From Paenibacillus sp. HB172176 (GTDB taxonomy: Bacteria; Bacillota; Bacilli; Paenibacillales; Paenibacillaceae), in NCBI RefSeq assembly GCF_011947265.1, contig NZ_JAATHD010000011.1, positions 118,068 through 182,067 of the forward strand: a DNA stretch of 64,000 bases, given 5' to 3'. The translations under genes were made by a program, and so were the position numbers. The first letter of the stretch is position 1; each line of letters starts with the position of its first letter. This document shows, piece after piece, positions 36,989 to 47,207 of the stretch. Under the pieces are notes generated by a model. That model did not search any database and was not told where the DNA came from. It saw only the letters and a list, made by a program, of their open reading frames with translations.

Positions 36989-37312
36989 ATGGGCTTTGAG
37001 ACCGAGTTTAATTCCGTATGCAAATTCAAATCCGAGCAAGAGCTGTATGAATTGCTCGAGTACGGCAAGGGTAAGATGGTGAAGAAGGGCTTCCGCGTCT
37101 ATCCGACAGGACAGAAGGTCATCGCCTATACGCCAAATAACGAGGCGATAGCGATTGTGCGCATATCCGCCTCCATTGCGGAAATCAACTTCCAGGGAGA
37201 AGAAATTACCGGCGTCGAGATGGAGCTTGTTCGCAAGCTGACCGAGGAGGAAGCGCGCATCCAGACGGCGCTCGCGGACGAGATGTTCTTCGGAGAGCAT
37301 GTGAATGGATGA
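36989..37312 (+). CDS. Small protein of unknown function
   Basis: Protein of 107 residues, soluble, alternating strands and helices, with conserved-looking GFRVYPTGQKVIAYTPNNEA. It may resemble DUF2584-type small proteins of Bacillota, but I cannot confirm this. AAGGAG lies 8 bases before the ATG. It follows ddl by 35 bases and is probably co-transcribed. Confidence 0.7.
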   Translation: MGFETEFNSVCKFKSEQELYELLEYGKGKMVKKGFRVYPTGQKVIAYTPNNEAIAIVRISASIAEINFQGEEITGVEMELVRKLTEEEARIQTALADEMFFGEHVNG

Positions 37313-37388
37313 CTCCGAATGAATTCGGACAAGCTATGATGAAATAGATTGTTGCGTGGCGCGGAATCAAAAAGATGATTGCAACAAG

Positions 37389-37587
37389 ATGGAATGGATA
37401 ATCTTAATTGTTCCCGGCTTGCTCGCAGCCATGTGTGGAAGCATAGTAGGATTCGGGGGGCGATGTCATCATCGTCCCTGTCCTCATGTTCGCGGCGCTC
37501 GCCGAAGAGAAGGATAGTGATTTCAAAGTCGTTCGGGATAAGATGAAACCGCTTGCGGTGAAATGGCCGCTCCAGCTGCGCTGCTAA
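37389..37587 (+). pseudogene. Relic of a TauE/SafE-type membrane transporter
   Basis: From ATG 37389 the translation reads MEWIILIVPGLLAAMCGSIV then GFGG. The frame then breaks in the run of six Gs at 37455-37460. In the next frame GGDVIIVPVLMFAALAEE continues to a stop at 37585. GxGGGxxxVP after an N-terminal membrane helix is the hallmark of sulfite-exporter TauE/SafE proteins (about 250 residues). Only about 65 codons remain, so the gene is both frameshifted and truncated. The rest of the 37313-37737 gap shows nothing recognisable. Confidence 0.65.
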
Positions 37588-37737
37588 GATGAGCGGTTAG
37601 ACGATCAAGCTGAACGAAGGACAGAAAAGAGGAAAGTCCAAATTTGAAATGAAAGCAGATAGGGTACGTTTGCTAGAAACCAATGGACCTTGCAAAACGT
37701 ATGATGAGAAGATCGAATCTAGTAAGGGGTGACAGAC

Positions 37738-38598
37738 TTGAGCGAGAATAGTAACAACGAAGGCTCCGTATTGGGAAGCAAAAGCTTTACCGCCGTTGCG
37801 ATTAATTGCGCGGCCAAAGCGGGAGAATGGATTACATCCAAGCTTGGCAACTACACCAAGCTCGATTTGAAATATTCATCGCATGATCTTGTGACCGAGG
37901 TCGATAAAGGCTCGGAGCGGCTCATTCGAAACTTGATCGGAACACATTTTCCCCATCATGCTTTTCTTGGAGAAGAAGGCGTTGAGCCGGGTCCGGAGGC
38001 GTCCGCTCAAGCGCTGGCGAACGTAAGCGACGCCGAGTATCTCTGGATCGTCGATCCGATTGACGGGACCACGAACTTCGTGCATGGCTTCCCCTTCTTC
38101 TGCGTGTCTATCGCGCTGGCCTATAAGGGCGAAGTCATCGTCGGCGTTGTCTATGATCCAATCAAGGATGAACTATTCGTCGCAGAGAAAGGCAAGGGCG
38201 CTTATGTACATGGACGCAGAATGGAGGTATCCTCTGAATCGAAGCTGAGAGACAGCTTGATCGCGACCGGATTGCCGGCTGATCATACGTATGCGCTGCC
38301 CGTCAATTTGAAAGGCGTACAAGCTATCGCCCCTCAGGTGAGAAATTTGAGAATTGCCGGCTCGGCGGCGCTGCACATGGCATATGTGGCTGCCGGCCGC
38401 TTAAGCGGCTTCTGGGAAATCGGACTAAACAGTTGGGATATGGCGGCGGGGTATTTGCTCATCAAGGAGTCAGGGGGAACGGTGACGGACACGAGGGGAG
38501 AAACCTATCATCTTGGCGTGCGGAACGTTGCCGCTACGAACGGTTACTTGCATGAGGAGCTGCTGCAGGCGCTTGAGCAGACCGAAGCTTGCGATTAG
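37738..38598 (+). CDS. Inositol monophosphatase family protein
   Basis: Mg-dependent sugar or inositol phosphatase of 286 residues. Metal-binding motifs are GEEGVE, WIVDPIDGTTNFVHGFP and NSWDMAAGYLLIKESGG. Members act on inositol phosphates, fructose 1,6-bisphosphate or related compounds; the substrate here is open. TTG 37738 is chosen because AAGGGG (37724-37729) lies 8 bases before it and overlaps the alternative GTG at 37729. Confidence 0.92.
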   Translation: MSENSNNEGSVLGSKSFTAVAINCAAKAGEWITSKLGNYTKLDLKYSSHDLVTEVDKGSERLIRNLIGTHFPHHAFLGEEGVEPGPEASAQALANVSDAEYLWIVDPIDGTTNFVHGFPFFCVSIALAYKGEVIVGVVYDPIKDELFVAEKGKGAYVHGRRMEVSSESKLRDSLIATGLPADHTYALPVNLKGVQAIAPQVRNLRIAGSAALHMAYVAAGRLSGFWEIGLNSWDMAAGYLLIKESGGTVTDTRGETYHLGVRNVAATNGYLHEELLQALEQTEACD

Positions 38599-38617
38599 GG
38601 GGAGGTGTATTATACGC

Positions 38618-39460
38618 ATGCGCGTGGCTGTAACCGGAGCGGACGGCAAAGTAGGCAAAGCCGTGGTGCGACAATTACTTGAGCAAGGTTACGACGTAAC
38701 CGCGGTTACGCTTCAGCCCTTGCAACATGATCTTGAATCGGTTATCAACAAGGTTGCCGATATGACGCAATACCATGAGGTTATGCAGGCGTTCGAAGGC
38801 TGTCAAGCCGTTATCCATCTTGCCGCGATTCCAGTTCCCATGAAGAACGAGGACTCAAGAGTGTTCCATAACAATGTGCTGGGAGTTTATAATGCCTTGT
38901 TGGCGGCGGGACAGCTTGGCATGCGTAAGGCGGCAATCGCTTCCAGCGACTGCGCGCTTGGAAATACGTTCAATTATACCAAAAGCATTCCGCTGTACTT
39001 CCCTTTGGATGAAGAGCATCCGGCAACGCCGGACAACAGTTACGGGATGTCCAAGCTGGTCGGCGAGCAGGTGGCCGAAGGCATGGCGCGCAGATTCGGC
39101 ATGACGATTGCTTCGCTTCGCATCTCCGAGGTTTTGATGCCGGAAGCATACGATATGGACTATTTTCGCAAGCAATTGAATGATCCTGAATCAAGCGCAA
39201 TTGATAATTTATGGACTTATATTGATATACGCGACTGCGCGAGGGCATTCCGACTCGCCATCGAAGCGGAATTCAAGGGGCACGAGGTGTTTCACATTAC
39301 CGCGGCAAACAGCAAATCTGTCAGGCAAACTGAGGAGCTGTTAGCGCATTATTTCCCTCATGCCGAGTTGAGGTGCCCTTTGCCGGGCAACGCGAGCGTG
39401 CATGATTGCAGCAAGGCGGCAACCATGCTGGGATTCGTTCCTGAGTTCAAGTGGGAATAA
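38618..39460 (+). CDS. NAD(P)-dependent epimerase/dehydratase
   Basis: Extended short-chain dehydrogenase of 280 residues. The Rossmann motif is VTGADGKVGKAVV at the N-terminus, and YGMSK carries the catalytic Tyr and Lys. It probably acts on a nucleotide sugar or related metabolite. The ATG at 38618 follows GGGGGAGGTG; the open frame extends back over the phosphatase gene without homology. It lies 19 bases after the phosphatase gene and is followed by a terminator. Confidence 0.88.
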   Translation: MRVAVTGADGKVGKAVVRQLLEQGYDVTAVTLQPLQHDLESVINKVADMTQYHEVMQAFEGCQAVIHLAAIPVPMKNEDSRVFHNNVLGVYNALLAAGQLGMRKAAIASSDCALGNTFNYTKSIPLYFPLDEEHPATPDNSYGMSKLVGEQVAEGMARRFGMTIASLRISEVLMPEAYDMDYFRKQLNDPESSAIDNLWTYIDIRDCARAFRLAIEAEFKGHEVFHITAANSKSVRQTEELLAHYFPHAELRCPLPGNASVHDCSKAATMLGFVPEFKWE

Positions 39461-39473
39461 GGAGCCGAAGACA

Positions 39474-39519
39474 GGGTTGTCCCTCATGTCGTAACTGACA
39501 AGGGACAGCCCTTTTTTGG
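39474..39519 (+). terminator. Terminator after the epimerase gene
   Basis: GGGTTGTCCC (39474-39483) pairs with GGGACAGCCC (39502-39511), one G-T pair, followed by TTTTTT. Confidence 0.85.
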
Positions 39520-39578
39520 TTTGCAGATGTGGCTCTGACGGTGCCTTGTTGAAGACTCCGTTGAAACGATGTCGTCTG

Positions 39579-40889
39579 CTACAGACTGGACATAGCTTGC
39601 TCTGCGGCAATAATGGTTGTATGAATATCCTCTTCCGTATGAGCGATCGTGAGAAACCAGGCTTCATACTTCGAGGGAGCCAGATTGATGCCGCTGTCCA
39701 GCATCAGACGGAAGAATCTGCCGAACAATTCGCCGTCGGTATCCTGCGCTTCCTCGTAATTCGTAACGGGATGGTTGCAGAAATGGGCGGAGAACGAACC
39801 TCTGATCTGGTTGATGGTCAAAGGGATGCCGTGCTTGGACGCTGCAGCCTGCAAGCCTTCGGCGAGCTTGGCGGCGAGCGCGTCCATGCGGTCGTAGATG
39901 CCCGCCTCTTGAAGCACCTCCAGGCAGGCGATGCCGGCAGAGATGGAGGCGGGGTTGCCCGCCATCGTCCCCGCCTGATAAGCAGGTCCGAGAGGAGCGA
40001 CCTGCTCCATAATGTCGCGGCGTCCGCCATAGGCGCCGATGGGAAGCCCGCCGCCGATGATTTTGCCAAGCGCGGTAAGGTCGGGTTCAATCGCCGCATG
40101 ATCCGGGAAGGCGCCGAACGTCTGGGAGGAGCCGTAATGGAAGCGGAATGCGCTGATTACCTCGTCGTAGATGACAAGCGCTCCAGCCTCCCGCGTCAGC
40201 TTGCACAAGCCTTCGAGATAGCCTTCATGCGGCATAACCATGCCGAAGTTGCCGACGATCGGCTCGACCATGACGGCGGCGGTTTCATCGCCCCAGCGTT
40301 CCAGCGCGTCCTTCAGCGCCGGGAGATTGTTGTACGGCACGGTTATGACCTCGGTCGCAATGCTGGTCGGGATGCCTGCGCTGTCGGGAATGCCAAGCGT
40401 CGAAGGGCCCGAGCCCGCCGCGACAAGCACGAGATCGGAATGGCCGTGATAGCAGCCGGCGAATTTAATGATTTTGTTGCGCTTCGTATAGGCGCGGGCA
40501 ACGCGAATGGTCGTCATGACCGCTTCGGTGCCGGAATTGACGAAGCGAACCTTGTCCATGGAAGGGACAGCCTCCTTCAACATGCGCGCAAGGTGGATTT
40601 CCAGCTCTGTCGGCGTACCGTACAAGGTGCCTCTCTGAACGGCTTTGATGATTGCTTCGTTAATATGGGGATGGGCATGTCCCGCGATGATCGGGCCATA
40701 GGCGGCCAGATAGTCGATGTACTTATTGCCGTCGACATCCCAGAAATAAGCGCCTTCTGCGCGTTCCATGAATACGGGCGCGCCGCCGCCGACGGCTTTG
40801 AACGACCGGGACGGACTGTTCACGCCTCCTACAATATGCTGGAGCGCTTGCTCGTAGAGCGCAGCGGATTGCGGTCTGGATTTGGTCAT
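39579..40889 (-). CDS. hemL: Glutamate-1-semialdehyde 2,1-aminomutase
   Basis: PLP enzyme making 5-aminolevulinate for heme and other tetrapyrroles. Its 436 residues are normal. Typical motifs are [56 protein letters not shown] and [17 protein letters not shown], which carries the PLP lysine. The ATG at 40889 has AAAGGAG 8 bases upstream; the open frame runs on to 41084 without homology. It is a lone gene, separate from other hem genes in this window. Confidence 0.95.
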   Translation of the reverse strand: MTKSRPQSAALYEQALQHIVGGVNSPSRSFKAVGGGAPVFMERAEGAYFWDVDGNKYIDYLAAYGPIIAGHAHPHINEAIIKAVQRGTLYGTPTELEIHLARMLKEAVPSMDKVRFVNSGTEAVMTTIRVARAYTKRNKIIKFAGCYHGHSDLVLVAAGSGPSTLGIPDSAGIPTSIATEVITVPYNNLPALKDALERWGDETAAVMVEPIVGNFGMVMPHEGYLEGLCKLTREAGALVIYDEVISAFRFHYGSSQTFGAFPDHAAIEPDLTALGKIIGGGLPIGAYGGRRDIMEQVAPLGPAYQAGTMAGNPASISAGIACLEVLQEAGIYDRMDALAAKLAEGLQAAASKHGIPLTINQIRGSFSAHFCNHPVTNYEEAQDTDGELFGRFFRLMLDSGINLAPSKYEAWFLTIAHTEEDIHTTIIAAEQAMSSL

Positions 40890-40916
40890 GGATGAGCTCC
40901 TTTCATAGCTCTTTTG

Positions 40917-40946
40917 ATGATACCATTTCAATAAGACTTTTGTAAA
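40917..40946 (-). promoter_or_regulatory. hemL promoter
   Basis: On the minus strand TTTACA (40946-40941), 18-base spacer, TATCAT (40922-40917), 27 bases before the start codon. Confidence 0.55.
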
Positions 40947-41020
40947 TTTGCACTGCAGGTACGAGGGGCGGCATACAAGCGGCTCGGAGAGGGGCGGGGC
41001 TTGCAGGCGTGGAAATGCAA

Positions 41021-41049
41021 TTGACATCGCCAACCTTACCATATATAGT
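41021..41049 (+). promoter_or_regulatory. Promoter of the Cache-AraC regulator gene
   Basis: A perfect TTGACA (41021-41026), 17-base spacer and TATAGT (41044-41049), 34 bases before the start. Confidence 0.8.
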
Positions 41050-41083
41050 GTTAGCACAAGTTTGCTTTCGGGAGAGGTTGTCA

Positions 41084-43402
41084 ATGAATATTCTTGAGTT
41101 GCTCCGGTCGCGGAAATACTTGCAGCGAATTTTGCTTAGCTTCATGCTGGTTGTCATTATCCTGGTGATGACCTCGGTCATCCTCTATTTCAATGCCCAA
41201 AGCAAGGTATTCAGTATGCAAAATGACGCGGACCAAAAACTGCTGACCCAGATTAATTTCAACATTGAGAATATGAATGAAATCGTCAAAGAATTGGCCG
41301 TTTCTTTATTTAATGACGAGGATATGATCGCTTTGAAATCCGGAGCTGATTTCAAGCAGAGCATTCTGAAGCTGGAAAAGCTGAACGGCCTTGTGGCCAC
41401 ATCGCCTTATCTCCATTCTATTGTTTTTTATAACGGCAAACAGGATCGCTATTTCTCTTCCCTTAATCACGATCTCGAGAACAATCAGCTCTATGATGCC
41501 ATTGGTCGGTATGTCGATTCGCATACCACCATTCCTAAGCTGCAGTTGATTCCCATGGAGATGGATGGGGACGATGACAGCTTTGATGTATTCTCCTTGT
41601 TTGTATACGACGGCCCCACTGTGAATTCGGTAAACAGCAATCTTCTCGTTCTCAATATAAAGCCGACCTGGATGCTTGACAATTTGAAAACGCTTAATGC
41701 ACTGGCGGACCGGGAGAATGATGTTATCTTTATAACCGACAGCGAGGGCAAGGTGCTCATATCCAATGATCGCAACCCGCTGGAGGAGCAGGATGTAAAA
41801 AATACGTTGCTGCAGCGCATTGCCTCATCGGGTAAAACAATGGATTATTTCACCTATAACCAGCATGACAAAAAATACAGGGTAACTTATCTGACCAGAG
41901 GTATGAACAATTGGCAGATTATTAGCTTGCAGGATTATAGTGTGGTGATGAACAACGTCCGGCAATTAAAATGGACGGCGGCTCAGGTCACGTTCTCCGT
42001 CGTCTTGTTAACGGTGCTGATTTCCGTCTACTTCTCTGTCCGGATCTACCGGCCTGTAGGCCATTTGCTGACATTGGTCAAGGGCAATGGACCCCATGGG
42101 AAAACGAATCAGCCCCGCGACGAGCTGTCCGTTATCGCAACCAGTTATTCTGAGATTACGGATAAGCTGAAGAAGATGGAGAAGGACCAGACTGTCCAAA
42201 TCAATATCTCCAAGGTCTATCACCTGAGGAGCCTGATCACGGCTAGCGAGAGCATTTCCGAGCAGGAATTCCAACTTCGAAGAGAGCAGTACGGCATTGA
42301 TGTTTTGCCGCATGGAAGTCTGGTCGTGGCTCTGGTACGCATCGACAATCTGCGAGAAATCTCGAGCCAGACTGCGGATACAGCCTTGTCGCTGCTCAAT
42401 TTCGCTATTTCCAATATTACGCAGGAGCTGCTGCGCCGCAGCTACTCCAGCGAAGCTGTTGATTTGAAAAGCGATCATTTGGTTTTTGTAATCAGCAAGA
42501 GCGAAGGGATTGGACTTGACGACCTGCATAAGATCTTTCTGGAGGCGCAGGAGATGGTGCGAAGTTACTACCGGGTTACCTTCTCCGTTACGTTAAGCCG
42601 CGTATTTGAATCTTACCGGGATATTACAACCTATTATACGCAGGATCTTCGTCATTCCAATTACCGGATGATTCTGGGCAAGCAGGCAATCATCGACCCC
42701 GATACAGTAAAGAACAACGAAGAGTTCGAGCAATTTCATATTCCACAGGAGCTGGAACGCCAATTGACTGAGGGATTGAAGAGCGGCGACAGAGAAAGCA
42801 TTAACGACGGTGTGCTGCGATGGATGGAGCTTATAAGAATGTTCAGCTTTGAGAATATGTTTTCCGCGCTGCTGCATATGGTGGTGACGCTTAACAATAC
42901 CTTGAGCGAAATGAACCATAACAAGCTGAATCCGGTTTCCGTCAATCTGCAGGCCATCAATCAGCGCATTCTGGAGAAGGAAACTTTGGATGAAATCCAT
43001 GAGGTGCTGATGGATGCCATCGGTGAAGTGCTCGATAAGCGTCAAAGCGCACGCGATGAGAAATCACAGCTCATCGCCGATACGATTAAAGAAATTGTGG
43101 AGAAGCACTATTCGGACCCGGACCTCAACGTTCAGAAGATTGCAGATATGCTGAGGATGAGCCATGTTTATCTTGGACAGGTTTTCAAGGGGCAAGAGGG
43201 GATAACCGTGGTCGACTTCATTAATCAGACTCGACTGGCCATGGCCAGAATGTATCTGGAGAACCATGATTTGACGGTGGCGGAGATTATGGATAAGGTC
43301 GGCTACGGCAATGAAAGCTACTTCTACCGATTGTTCAAACGACAGTACGGCACGACACCGAAGGAGTATCGGCTGAGGTCGGCCATTAATCGAAATACAT
43401 GA
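41084..43402 (+). CDS. Membrane-bound AraC-family regulator with extracellular sensor
   Basis: Single-protein sugar sensor of 772 residues: a membrane segment (about 17-38), an extracellular Cache-like domain (about 40-300), a second membrane segment (about 302-325), a helical linker, and a C-terminal AraC helix-turn-helix pair (about 670-765) ending [25 protein letters not shown]. It senses a ligand outside the cell and activates target promoters directly, without phosphorelay. The ATG at 41084 follows GGGAGAGG. It lies upstream of an LplB/YtcP/YtcQ-type importer and the cohesin/dockerin genes, which are its likely targets. Confidence 0.92.
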   Translation: MNILELLRSRKYLQRILLSFMLVVIILVMTSVILYFNAQSKVFSMQNDADQKLLTQINFNIENMNEIVKELAVSLFNDEDMIALKSGADFKQSILKLEKLNGLVATSPYLHSIVFYNGKQDRYFSSLNHDLENNQLYDAIGRYVDSHTTIPKLQLIPMEMDGDDDSFDVFSLFVYDGPTVNSVNSNLLVLNIKPTWMLDNLKTLNALADRENDVIFITDSEGKVLISNDRNPLEEQDVKNTLLQRIASSGKTMDYFTYNQHDKKYRVTYLTRGMNNWQIISLQDYSVVMNNVRQLKWTAAQVTFSVVLLTVLISVYFSVRIYRPVGHLLTLVKGNGPHGKTNQPRDELSVIATSYSEITDKLKKMEKDQTVQINISKVYHLRSLITASESISEQEFQLRREQYGIDVLPHGSLVVALVRIDNLREISSQTADTALSLLNFAISNITQELLRRSYSSEAVDLKSDHLVFVISKSEGIGLDDLHKIFLEAQEMVRSYYRVTFSVTLSRVFESYRDITTYYTQDLRHSNYRMILGKQAIIDPDTVKNNEEFEQFHIPQELERQLTEGLKSGDRESINDGVLRWMELIRMFSFENMFSALLHMVVTLNNTLSEMNHNKLNPVSVNLQAINQRILEKETLDEIHEVLMDAIGEVLDKRQSARDEKSQLIADTIKEIVEKHYSDPDLNVQKIADMLRMSHVYLGQVFKGQEGITVVDFINQTRLAMARMYLENHDLTVAEIMDKVGYGNESYFYRLFKRQYGTTPKEYRLRSAINRNT

Positions 43403-43450
43403 GCAATCGAACCTTGCCGATCTCGCATAGAATCAACATACTGGAAACAG

Positions 43451-43482
43451 CCTTCCGTTTTTAAACGGAGGGTTTTTCTTTG
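43451..43482 (+). terminator. Terminator after the regulator gene
   Basis: CCTTCCGTTT (43451-43460) pairs with AAACGGAGGG (43463-43472), one G-T pair and a 2-base loop, followed by TTTTTCTTTGTT. Confidence 0.85.
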
Positions 43483-43670
43483 TTGATTACTCTCCCCGAC
43501 TTACCCTGACTGTACATCGCTTGAAGGGCCTTCAGTTGCAGCAAAATGGGATATGTACATGTGTTTTTGCAGATATCTTGCGTATGTACAGTACCGTTTC
43601 CGCCATTCATGTCCTACTGTTAGACCTGTCACACCTCAGCAAGCATCGTTGAACAGGAGGAACTAAATCT

Positions 43671-44594
43671 ATGCTGAATTTTGTTGGAAGGGAAATGCGT
43701 CATTTTTGGAAAAACCGGGAGCTGTTCATTTTATCCTTGCCGGGGATCGTATACAAACTCATTTTTGCGTACCTTCCTATGGTCGGGTTATTGATTGCTT
43801 TCAAGAAGTACAGGTACGACAAAGGAATATTCGGGAGCGACTGGGCAGGACTGGAGAACTTCAAATACTTGTTCACCGGAGACGCAGCCTGGCGCATCAC
43901 CCGCAATACGATCCTTTATAATGGCGCCTATCTTTTGTTGACGACCTGTATCGCGATTCTGTTTGCTGTTATGTTGAATGAAATCCGGGCCAGGTGGACC
44001 AAGGTTTATCAGACTTCGCTGTTTTTGCCCCATTTTCTCTCGTGGGTGCTGGTCGGGTATATCGCTTATGCCTTTCTGAACCATTCCGAAGGCTTTCTGA
44101 ACCGAATGCTGCTTTCCTTCGGAGCGGACCCGGTAAGCTGGTATCAGAATCCGGAAGCGTGGCCCTATATTCTCATTATCTTTCATATATGGAAGGCGGC
44201 AGGATTTTCCACGCTCATCTATTTTGCGGGAATAATGGGGATTAACGGCGAGTATTACGAAGCCGCCAAGATTGACGGGGCTACGAAGAGACAGATGGCG
44301 ATGAAAATTACCATTCCGCTGCTGGCGCCGCTAGTGATCATTATGTTGATTCTGTCCATAGGCGGCATGTTCCGCGGAGACTTCGGTCTGCATTATTTTA
44401 TTCCCAATAATTCAGGCTTCCTCTATGGCGCTACCGATGTCATCGACACCTACGTATACCGTTCGCTGCGAGAGCTGGGCAATGTCGGGATGTCCGCCGC
44501 AACAGGATTGTATCAGTCGGTTGTGGGACTGGTGCTGGTGCTTATGGCCAATTCTATTGTCAAAAAAATCAATCCGGATCACTCTCTATGGTAG
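43671..44594 (+). CDS. ABC polysaccharide importer permease, LplB type
   Basis: Membrane subunit of 307 residues with about six segments. The EAA loop is EAAKIDGATKRQMAMKITIP. The N-terminus (FILSLPGIVYKLIFAYLPMVGLLIAFKKY) is typical of LplB permeases for larger oligosaccharides. GGAGGAACTAAATCT precedes the ATG. In related Paenibacillus such systems take up aldouronates or other polymer fragments. No ATPase gene nearby. Confidence 0.93.
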   Translation: MLNFVGREMRHFWKNRELFILSLPGIVYKLIFAYLPMVGLLIAFKKYRYDKGIFGSDWAGLENFKYLFTGDAAWRITRNTILYNGAYLLLTTCIAILFAVMLNEIRARWTKVYQTSLFLPHFLSWVLVGYIAYAFLNHSEGFLNRMLLSFGADPVSWYQNPEAWPYILIIFHIWKAAGFSTLIYFAGIMGINGEYYEAAKIDGATKRQMAMKITIPLLAPLVIIMLILSIGGMFRGDFGLHYFIPNNSGFLYGATDVIDTYVYRSLRELGNVGMSAATGLYQSVVGLVLVLMANSIVKKINPDHSLW

Positions 44595-44646
44595 GCGCGT
44601 ATACAGCCGGCTTAACCGTTGCGAAAAATCTCTCAGGAGGCATCTT

Positions 44647-45531
44647 ATGAAAGACAAATTTGAACCCTATCAGGGCGCGATTCATTTCGTATTTGTTGTC
44701 ATTTCCATTCTGATGGTGCTGCCCTTCGCTCTCGTTATTGTTATATCTCTGACGAGTGAGGGCAGCATTATGAAGAACGGCTATCAGTTTATCCCTGAAA
44801 CCTTCAGCCTGGACGCGTACCGGTACATTCTTCAGTCCCCGGATATGATTCTTCGTGCCTACGGTATTACAACATTGATCACAGTGACAGGCACTTTGCT
44901 CGGCTTGCTCATTACGGCAATGACCGCCTATGTGATTTCGAGAAGGGACTACCGGTACAACAGAATCACCACCTTCTATGTCTTCTTCACGATGCTGTTC
45001 AGCGGCGGGCTGGTACCCATCTACATTCTTATGACACAGTACCTGCATTTGAAGGATACGCTGTTAGCGCTCATTCTTCCCGTGCTGCTGTCTCCGTTTA
45101 ATATCATGGTCATGAAAGGCTTTATGTCCAAGATTCCTCTGGAAATTATCGAATCCGCCAAAATCGACGGCGCCAGGGAATTCCGGATTTTCTTTACCAT
45201 CATTATTCCGCTGTCCACGCCGGCACTCGCCACGATGGGGCTGTTGATTTCTTTTGCTTACTGGAACGAGTGGTTTAATGCCATGCTCTATATTGACAAT
45301 CAGAACCTGGTGCCGCTGCAGCTCTTGCTGGTGCGAATTCTGAACAGTATGGAATTCCTGACCTCCAATTCGGAGTTTGCCAGTCAGATGGGGATTAACC
45401 TGTCGGAATTTCCGAGCAATTCCGCACGGATGGCGATTGCGGTTCTGGCCGGCGGGCCGATGCTGGTTATCTTCCCGTTCTTCCAGCGTTTTTTTGTCAA
45501 AGGGCTAACGGTTGGCTCCCTCAAGGGTTAA
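44647..45531 (+). CDS. ABC polysaccharide importer permease, YtcP type
   Basis: Second permease, 294 residues, about six membrane segments. The EAA loop is ESAKIDGAREFRIFFTIIIP, and the C-terminus (RFFVKGLTVGSLKG) is typical. The ATG at 44647 has AGGAGG 6 bases upstream; the open frame extends back over the first permease without homology. It is followed after 37 bases by the binding protein. Confidence 0.93.
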   Translation: MKDKFEPYQGAIHFVFVVISILMVLPFALVIVISLTSEGSIMKNGYQFIPETFSLDAYRYILQSPDMILRAYGITTLITVTGTLLGLLITAMTAYVISRRDYRYNRITTFYVFFTMLFSGGLVPIYILMTQYLHLKDTLLALILPVLLSPFNIMVMKGFMSKIPLEIIESAKIDGAREFRIFFTIIIPLSTPALATMGLLISFAYWNEWFNAMLYIDNQNLVPLQLLLVRILNSMEFLTSNSEFASQMGINLSEFPSNSARMAIAVLAGGPMLVIFPFFQRFFVKGLTVGSLKG

Positions 45532-45568
45532 CATAGAACATAATATGAAATTCAGGAGGTCACGAAGA

Positions 45569-47095
45569 ATGAACAAATGGATGAAGGCTTCAATGGTGCT
45601 TTCGCTGTCTGCCATGCTGATGGTAGGCTGCGGGAAAGGAAACAATAACGGCGCGGCCGAGGAAAGCACGACACCGCCGACGAGCAATGCGTCGGCCACG
45701 GCCGAAACGGGGGAGACGCTGTCTCCGGTTAAGCTCACATGGTATTATCCGTTATCCCAATTGCAGCCGGATCAGAAGACGGTAGAGAAAGAAGTCAACA
45801 AGATTACCAAGGAAAAGCTGAATGCCACGGTCAATCTGATGCCGGTGTCGATCGGCGATTATGTCCAGAAGATGAACACCATTCTGGCTTCGGGCGAGAA
45901 GTTCGATATTCTCTGGACAGGCTATCTGCTGAAGCAGGAGGAATTGGTGAGAAAAGGCGCCATTCAGCCTTTGGATGATTTGCTGACGGATTATGCGCCT
46001 GATCTGATGAATGATGTTCCTCAGGTCATGTGGGACGGGTTATCGATCGACGGCCATATTTACGGTATTCCCAATCAGCAAATTAACGGCAATCGACTTG
46101 GTTTCATCGTTCAGAAGCGCTATGCGGACAAGTACAATCTGGATCCCGCATCGATCAAGACGATTACCGATATCGAGCCTTTCCTGGAGCAGATCAAGCA
46201 GAACGAGCCGGACGTTATTCCATTCGGCAGTACCTTCAGCAGCGCGGTAACGGGCTTGAACAGTGAAGACCTCTGGGTTTTGCCGGGACTTGACGACCAC
46301 TTCTATATTAAACGGGGAGATGACAGCTATGAGCTTCTCCGTTATCCCCAAGAGGATTTGGACAATTTCAGACTGGCGAGCAAATGGTACAAAGCCGGCT
46401 ATATCTATAAAGACGCGGCCACAGCCAAGATGGGGGATTACGAGACCAAGGGACTTATGGCTGTTCAATTCAACAATGTTCTGAAGCCGGGCGTGGAAGC
46501 GGAAGTGAAGGCGAAGAACGGCGGCAATGAAGTGATTACGATTCCAGTTACCGATTGGTTCTCCAACGGCTATTCCGCCACAACCAATCAGGCAATCAGT
46601 CGGACTTCCGAGAATCCCGAGCGCGCTATGATGTTCCTCAACCTGGTCAATTCAGACAAGACGCTGTACAACCTGTTGACGAACGGAGTGGAGGGCGTCC
46701 ATTATGACAAATTATCCGATAATGTGGTGAAGGCCAAGGAAAATTCCAGCTACAAGCCCAATATGGATTGGGTGTTCGGCAGCGTATTCAATGCCTATCT
46801 GAAGGAAGGCCAACCGGCTGACGTATGGGAGAAAACGAAGGAAATCAATGCCACTCCGAATGTAAATCCGGTGGGCGATTTCAAGTTCAATTCCGAGCCG
46901 GTCATTACGGAAATCGCAAACTTGAATGCGGTGTGGGGTGAATACAAGAAGGGCCTTGCGACAGGAACTCTGGATTTCGACGAAACCTGGCCTGAATTGT
47001 ATGAAAGACTGAAAAAAGCGGGCGAAGAGAAGTACGTAGAGGAGGTGACCAAGCAATTTAACGAGTACTTGAAGGAAAAGGGACTTGTTAAGTAA
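45569..47095 (+). CDS. Substrate-binding lipoprotein of the second importer, LplA/YtcQ type
   Basis: Protein of 508 residues. A lipoprotein signal ending in VGC (Cys24) is followed by a Ser/Thr/Ala-rich linker and a large binding domain starting near VKLTWYYPLSQ. The C-terminal part (from FKFNSEPVITEIANLNAVW) resembles the DUF3502 tail found in LplA/YtcQ binding proteins. AGGAGGTCACGAAGA precedes the ATG; upstream in-frame ATGs lack this signal. An unusually stable stem-loop without a T tract lies between this gene and the giant beta-helix gene. Confidence 0.93.
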   Translation: MNKWMKASMVLSLSAMLMVGCGKGNNNGAAEESTTPPTSNASATAETGETLSPVKLTWYYPLSQLQPDQKTVEKEVNKITKEKLNATVNLMPVSIGDYVQKMNTILASGEKFDILWTGYLLKQEELVRKGAIQPLDDLLTDYAPDLMNDVPQVMWDGLSIDGHIYGIPNQQINGNRLGFIVQKRYADKYNLDPASIKTITDIEPFLEQIKQNEPDVIPFGSTFSSAVTGLNSEDLWVLPGLDDHFYIKRGDDSYELLRYPQEDLDNFRLASKWYKAGYIYKDAATAKMGDYETKGLMAVQFNNVLKPGVEAEVKAKNGGNEVITIPVTDWFSNGYSATTNQAISRTSENPERAMMFLNLVNSDKTLYNLLTNGVEGVHYDKLSDNVVKAKENSSYKPNMDWVFGSVFNAYLKEGQPADVWEKTKEINATPNVNPVGDFKFNSEPVITEIANLNAVWGEYKKGLATGTLDFDETWPELYERLKKAGEEKYVEEVTKQFNEYLKEKGLVK

Positions 47096-47125
47096 GGCTG
47101 CCCAAACAGATTAGAGAGACTGAAA

Positions 47126-47175
47126 GAGCGCTGCCGGTCGTTCGATAGCGGAACAATGGCCGACCGGCGGCGCTC
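47126..47175 (+). repeat. Stable stem-loop between binding-protein and beta-helix genes
   Basis: GAGCGCTGCCGGTCG (47126-47140) pairs with CGACCGGCGGCGCTC (47161-47175): 15 bp with one G-T pair and a 20-base loop. CATTGATAG follows instead of a T tract, so it is more likely an mRNA-stabilising or processing element than a terminator. Confidence 0.7.
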
Positions 47176-47207
47176 CATTGATAGCATGAGAAGGAGGAAT
47201 AAGGGTT

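Noticed and set aside
39516..40895. 459-codon open frame antisense to hemL
   Set aside because: Fully overlapped by hemL, Arg/Gly-rich, no recognisable motifs.
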